Assembly: GCA_050873965.1 (NCBI GenBank)
Contig: JBNMJS010000034.1
Span: 1-18,246 of the forward strand
Length of the DNA: 18,246 nucleotides
Direction: 5' to 3'
DNA from: UBA2883 sp050873965
GTDB lineage: Bacteria; Cyanobacteriota; Vampirovibrionia; Gastranaerophilales; Gastranaerophilaceae
Shown: positions 15,394 to 18,246 of the stretch, piece by piece
Position numbering within the stretch: the first letter of the stretch is position 1
Layout: the number at the start of each line of letters is the position of its first letter
The notes under the pieces: generated by a model
What the model saw: the letters and a program-made list of their open reading frames with translations, nothing else
What the model was told of the DNA's origin: nothing
Database searches by the model: none
Translations under genes and position numbers: made by a program

Positions 15394-15460
15394 TTGATTA
15401 GAATATTTTACGCAATTTTTTTTATTGTAAAACGTTATAGTATATGAAGTTGGTCAAATT

Positions 15461-16330
15461 ATGGAAGTGTGTTCAAATAATAATTTAATGAATATGTATA
15501 ATGTTCAACAACAGATGGCTGTTAGTTCTACTAATAGGTCTAATGATGTTGCGTCAACATCTTCAAAACCATTATTGGAAGAACCAACTTCAAATAAGAA
15601 GAAGATTGCTATTGGAATGTTTTCAGCACTAGGTGTTGCTGCTAGTATGATGTTACTAGCAAAATTTGATAAGAGTAAAAAATATTCATTAAACCCTGCA
15701 AAAATATTCAAAAATGGCTTAAAAGAAGCTTGGAATAATAGTTATTTAAAAAATTCTGATTATAAGTCAAAAGAAATTATTGTAATGGGTGCTGGCTCAA
15801 CTCTTGGAGGACTTGTTGCAGGTGCATTGTTAGACAAGAAAGAGAATCTTCAAGCAAAAAAACGAGAAGCAATAGTTCAATTTACAAATATATCAATGCC
15901 AATTGTTTTCGTTGAAGGTTTAAGTAATGTTGGTAAATATATTTCTTCAAAAATTATGCCAAATTGGGATAAATCTTCGTCTTTCTTGAAGAAAGCAACT
16001 TCCAAATTACCACCAGTAATTGGTTCAATGGGTGGATTGATGGCTGGTATGTATATTGGTAATAAATTCTCTAATAAATTGAATGAAATTATTTTTAAGA
16101 AAAAAGATGAACGTCCAATTGAAGTTACAGACTTTTCTGCACATATAGATGATATTTGTGTTGCTGCAACTTTTGTTGCTGAAAACAATCCTTTGACTAA
16201 ATTGGTTTCTAGATTTATTCCTTGTGCTTTGATGGTTGCAGGTAATGAAATTGGTAGCAAAAAAGAAAATCTTGTTGATAAACCACAAACAAATAATACA
16301 CAAACAAATAATCAAATAAGCAATAAATAA
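15461..16330 (+). CDS. Unrecognised glycine-rich membrane protein with internal repeat
   Basis: A 289-residue protein of no family I can name. A polar, serine/asparagine-rich N-terminus (1-45) is followed by hydrophobic segments at about 48-66 (KIAIGMFSALGVAASMMLL), 105-124 (EIIVMGAGSTLGGLVAGALL) and 184-204 (PPVIGSMGGLMAGMYIGNKF), with weaker ones at about 143-157 and 250-264. The second and third share a GSxGGLxAGxxxxxK pattern, suggesting two related units. The C-terminus is polar and repeats QTNN. The ATG at 15461 gives the longest protein but has no Shine-Dalgarno sequence; Met10, Met12 and Met20 are alternatives. A TATAGT at 15436-15441 could be the -10 box. The gene diverges from nadE and ends before a terminator, so it is probably transcribed alone. 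Confidence 0.6.
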   Translation: MEVCSNNNLMNMYNVQQQMAVSSTNRSNDVASTSSKPLLEEPTSNKKKIAIGMFSALGVAASMMLLAKFDKSKKYSLNPAKIFKNGLKEAWNNSYLKNSDYKSKEIIVMGAGSTLGGLVAGALLDKKENLQAKKREAIVQFTNISMPIVFVEGLSNVGKYISSKIMPNWDKSSSFLKKATSKLPPVIGSMGGLMAGMYIGNKFSNKLNEIIFKKKDERPIEVTDFSAHIDDICVAATFVAENNPLTKLVSRFIPCALMVAGNEIGSKKENLVDKPQTNNTQTNNQISNK

Positions 16331-16360
16331 GTTCGTTTTTATTAATTTATAAGAATTTTG

Positions 16361-16387
16361 GTTTAATCTTTTATTAAACGTTTTTTG
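16361..16387 (+). terminator. Rho-independent terminator after the 15461-16330 gene
   Basis: GTTTAAT (16361-16367) pairs perfectly with ATTAAAC (16373-16379) around a 5-base CTTTT loop, and is followed by G and six T residues. The stem is short and AT-rich, so it may be modest in strength. The rest of the gap up to 16430 is AT-rich without recognisable features. Confidence 0.6.
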
Positions 16388-16437
16388 TCATGGATTTAAA
16401 AAATATATAAAATATAAAATTTTATTAAGTTTTTGCG

Positions 16438-16457
16438 TATAATACTAGACCTATAAT
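16438..16457 (+). promoter_or_regulatory. Candidate -10 boxes upstream of the TpsB gene
   Basis: Two perfect TATAAT hexamers lie at 16438-16443 and 16452-16457, 14 bp apart, in the gap before the outer-membrane protein gene. Neither has a good -35 at 16-18 bp. If used, they give an untranslated leader of about 70-85 bases, long compared with the near-leaderless messages elsewhere in the window. I saw no known riboswitch in that leader. Confidence 0.4.
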
Positions 16458-16532
16458 TTTTACGTTGTAATATATTGGTATCACTTAACCGAATTAGACA
16501 GATAGTTATTGAAAGTATGGGAAAAGATTACA

Positions 16533-18246
16533 ATGAAAATTAATAAGATTATTAACTTAGTTGTTGCTTTAATGTTAGTTGCTCAAGGTGTTGCATTCGC
16601 TGATGCACCTGTAAATACAAATGGTGCGGGTATATACAACCCTATGAACCGTCAACAAATTAAGCAATATGACGTACAAAAACAAATTACTCAACCTATT
16701 GATTCAAAAGATGATTCGATAGATGAATCTTTCTATATGGATGTTCAAAAAGATTATGTAAAAGATGGTGTTATTTATAACCCTCAATTTAGAGTAAATG
16801 AAATAATTTTTGAAGGTAATACAAAAGTTAAAACTGCTTCTTTAAATACATTGGCTGAAAGTATTATCGGTCAAGATATATATTTTGAGGATTTGGTAAG
16901 AGTTGCGAAGAAAATTACTAAATATTATCAAGCAAAAGGTTACTTAACAAGTTACGCATTTATTCCATCTCAAAATATTAAAAATGGTGTAGTTACTATT
17001 TGTATATTAGAAAGTAAAGTTGATTCTATTGATATCGAAGGTAACAGATGGGCTCGTAGTTGGTATTTAAAAAATATCGTTATGGGTAAAAATGGCTTAC
17101 GTGAAGGCGATGTATTCAACGCTCGTGCTTTACAAGGTGCATTAAGAGAAATAAATGAAGAAGATTATATTGAAGCACAATCAGTTGTTTCTAAAAATGA
17201 CGATAAAACTCAATTGAAATTAGATGTTAAAGATAGATTCCCTTTAAAATTCGATTTCGCTTGGGATGATTATGGTAGATCATACACAGGTGTTCAAAGA
17301 GCATCATTCTTACTAGGTTTAGATAACGTTACTGGTATGGGTGATAAAATCTATGGTGGTACAATCCTTTCGTCTGGTGCAACAGGTGTATTGGCTGGAT
17401 ATTCTGTTCCAATAAGTCCTTATGGCACAAGATTATCATTTGATTTTTCTAACTCAAATATTAACTTAGGTGGACCTTACAAATTCTTAAATGTAAAAGG
17501 TAAAGCTCAAAGTTATGCTTTAAGAATTACTCATCCGTTAATTGAAAACGCTAAGACAAGTGTAGTTGCTTATACAGGTATTGATTTTGTTAATGCATCA
17601 ACTGAATCAAAATTGTTAAACTCTACATTGTCAGATTATAATTTGTATGTATTGCGTTCTGGTTTTCACGGAATGACTGATGATAAAAACGGTCGTTGGA
17701 TTGGTACATTAGGTTTTGACGTTGGTTTGCCAGGTGCAACAAAAGGTGAAATTAGAGGACCTCAAGGTGTATTCTTTAAATTAGTTGCTGGTGCAACTCG
17801 TGTTCAAAGATTGTTTGGTAGAACAATTGGTATCTTAAGAGTTAACGGTCAATATTCACCTAACAGACTATATACTGCAGAACAAATGCAAATCGGTGGT
17901 CCATACACATTAAGAGGTTATCAACCTGCTGAATTGATTGGTGATTATGGTGTTACTGGTACAGCAGAAATTAGAACTCCAATTCCAGGTTTAAGAAAGA
18001 TATTACCAAACAAACTTAAATTCATTGATGATAAAGTTAGATTGGCAGTATTCTATGATTTTGATTGGGTTCAAGAACATAGTCACTTATATGATTATCC
18101 ACAAAATTTCTTACATAGTGTAGGTTTTGGCTCTTACATTAGTTTGACAGATTGGATTTCGTTACAATTTGGTGTAGGTATTCCTTTGGGTAGAAAATAC
18201 TATGGAGAAAACAGTGCTAGATTCTACTTCGGCTTGAATTCAGAAC
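16533..18246 (+). CDS. TpsB/ShlB-FhaC type outer-membrane transporter (C-terminal end cut by window)
   Basis: I translated 571 codons by hand; the frame is open to the right edge. A signal peptide (MKINKI, hydrophobic core, cleavage after VAFA at about 20-23) is followed by a glutamine-rich linker (about 24-80). Next come POTRA-like domains at about 86-162 (FRVNEIIFEGNTKV, then YYQAKGYLTSYAF) and 163-234 (VDSIDIEGNRW), and a beta-barrel from about 236. The LRGY motif at 460-463, with GDYG at 470-473, corresponds to the conserved VRGF/Y lid-loop motif of two-partner-secretion TpsB proteins in the Omp85 superfamily. The protein is near its expected C-terminus at the edge (ARFYFGL is strand-like). 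Such transporters export TpsA exoproteins; no TpsA gene is in view. A general Omp85 insertase is the alternative. The GGGA ribosome binding site is weak and distant. Confidence 0.88.
   Translation, partial: MKINKIINLVVALMLVAQGVAFADAPVNTNGAGIYNPMNRQQIKQYDVQKQITQPIDSKDDSIDESFYMDVQKDYVKDGVIYNPQFRVNEIIFEGNTKVKTASLNTLAESIIGQDIYFEDLVRVAKKITKYYQAKGYLTSYAFIPSQNIKNGVVTICILESKVDSIDIEGNRWARSWYLKNIVMGKNGLREGDVFNARALQGALREINEEDYIEAQSVVSKNDDKTQLKLDVKDRFPLKFDFAWDDYGRSYTGVQRASFLLGLDNVTGMGDKIYGGTILSSGATGVLAGYSVPISPYGTRLSFDFSNSNINLGGPYKFLNVKGKAQSYALRITHPLIENAKTSVVAYTGIDFVNASTESKLLNSTLSDYNLYVLRSGFHGMTDDKNGRWIGTLGFDVGLPGATKGEIRGPQGVFFKLVAGATRVQRLFGRTIGILRVNGQYSPNRLYTAEQMQIGGPYTLRGYQPAELIGDYGVTGTAEIRTPIPGLRKILPNKLKFIDDKVRLAVFYDFDWVQEHSHLYDYPQNFLHSVGFGSYISLTDWISLQFGVGIPLGRKYYGENSARFYFGLNSE

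Noticed and set aside
16444..16532. Riboswitch or structured leader before the TpsB gene
   Set aside because: I found no convincing stem or known aptamer core in these 89 bases; pairings seen were short and AT-only.

Overview
The window looks like a chromosomal piece of a very AT-rich, Gram-negative-type bacterium. It has an outer-membrane TpsB/Omp85 barrel protein, a Trk potassium system, mostly Shine-Dalgarno-led genes, and a DUF512 (TIGR03279-like) radical SAM protein of the kind known from cyanobacteria and clostridia. That mix, with the low GC, suggests a non-photosynthetic cyanobacterial relative (Vampirovibrionia/Melainabacteria, e.g. Gastranaerophilales). This placement is an inference from gene content, not from a marker gene.

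Layout. Positions 1-4809 (minus strand) form a compact gene string read in the order PadR-type regulator, DUF512 radical SAM protein, DedA membrane protein, TrkA, TrkH; trkH runs off the left edge. From 4882 on the plus strand follow riboflavin synthase (ribE), bifunctional ribBA and a GNAT-fold protein. The 72 bp between padR and ribE hold two back-to-back extended -10 elements and an 11-bp perfect inverted repeat. Both messages appear leaderless or nearly so. Positions 7730-9403 (minus) hold a small two-helix membrane protein and a DapL-like PLP aminotransferase, separated by a clear intrinsic terminator.

Positions 9540-13304 form an accessory-looking cassette: an XRE regulator on the minus strand, diverging from five tightly packed plus-strand genes. 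These encode two tandemly duplicated WG-repeat exported proteins (one secreted, one a probable lipoprotein), a membrane-anchored orphan, a DUF1643 protein and a small secreted four-cysteine protein. This is the best candidate here for an undescribed system. It sits between housekeeping genes: the aminotransferase on the left and glutamine-dependent NAD+ synthetase (nadE, 13313-15346, minus) on the right.

The right end carries an unrecognised glycine-rich membrane protein with an apparent internal duplication (15461-16330), a terminator, and a nearly complete TpsB-type outer-membrane transporter (16533 to the right edge).

No rRNA, tRNA, CRISPR array, transposase or riboswitch was recognised. 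No gene-free stretch exceeds 300 bp; the longest, 16331-16532, holds a terminator and candidate -10 boxes.
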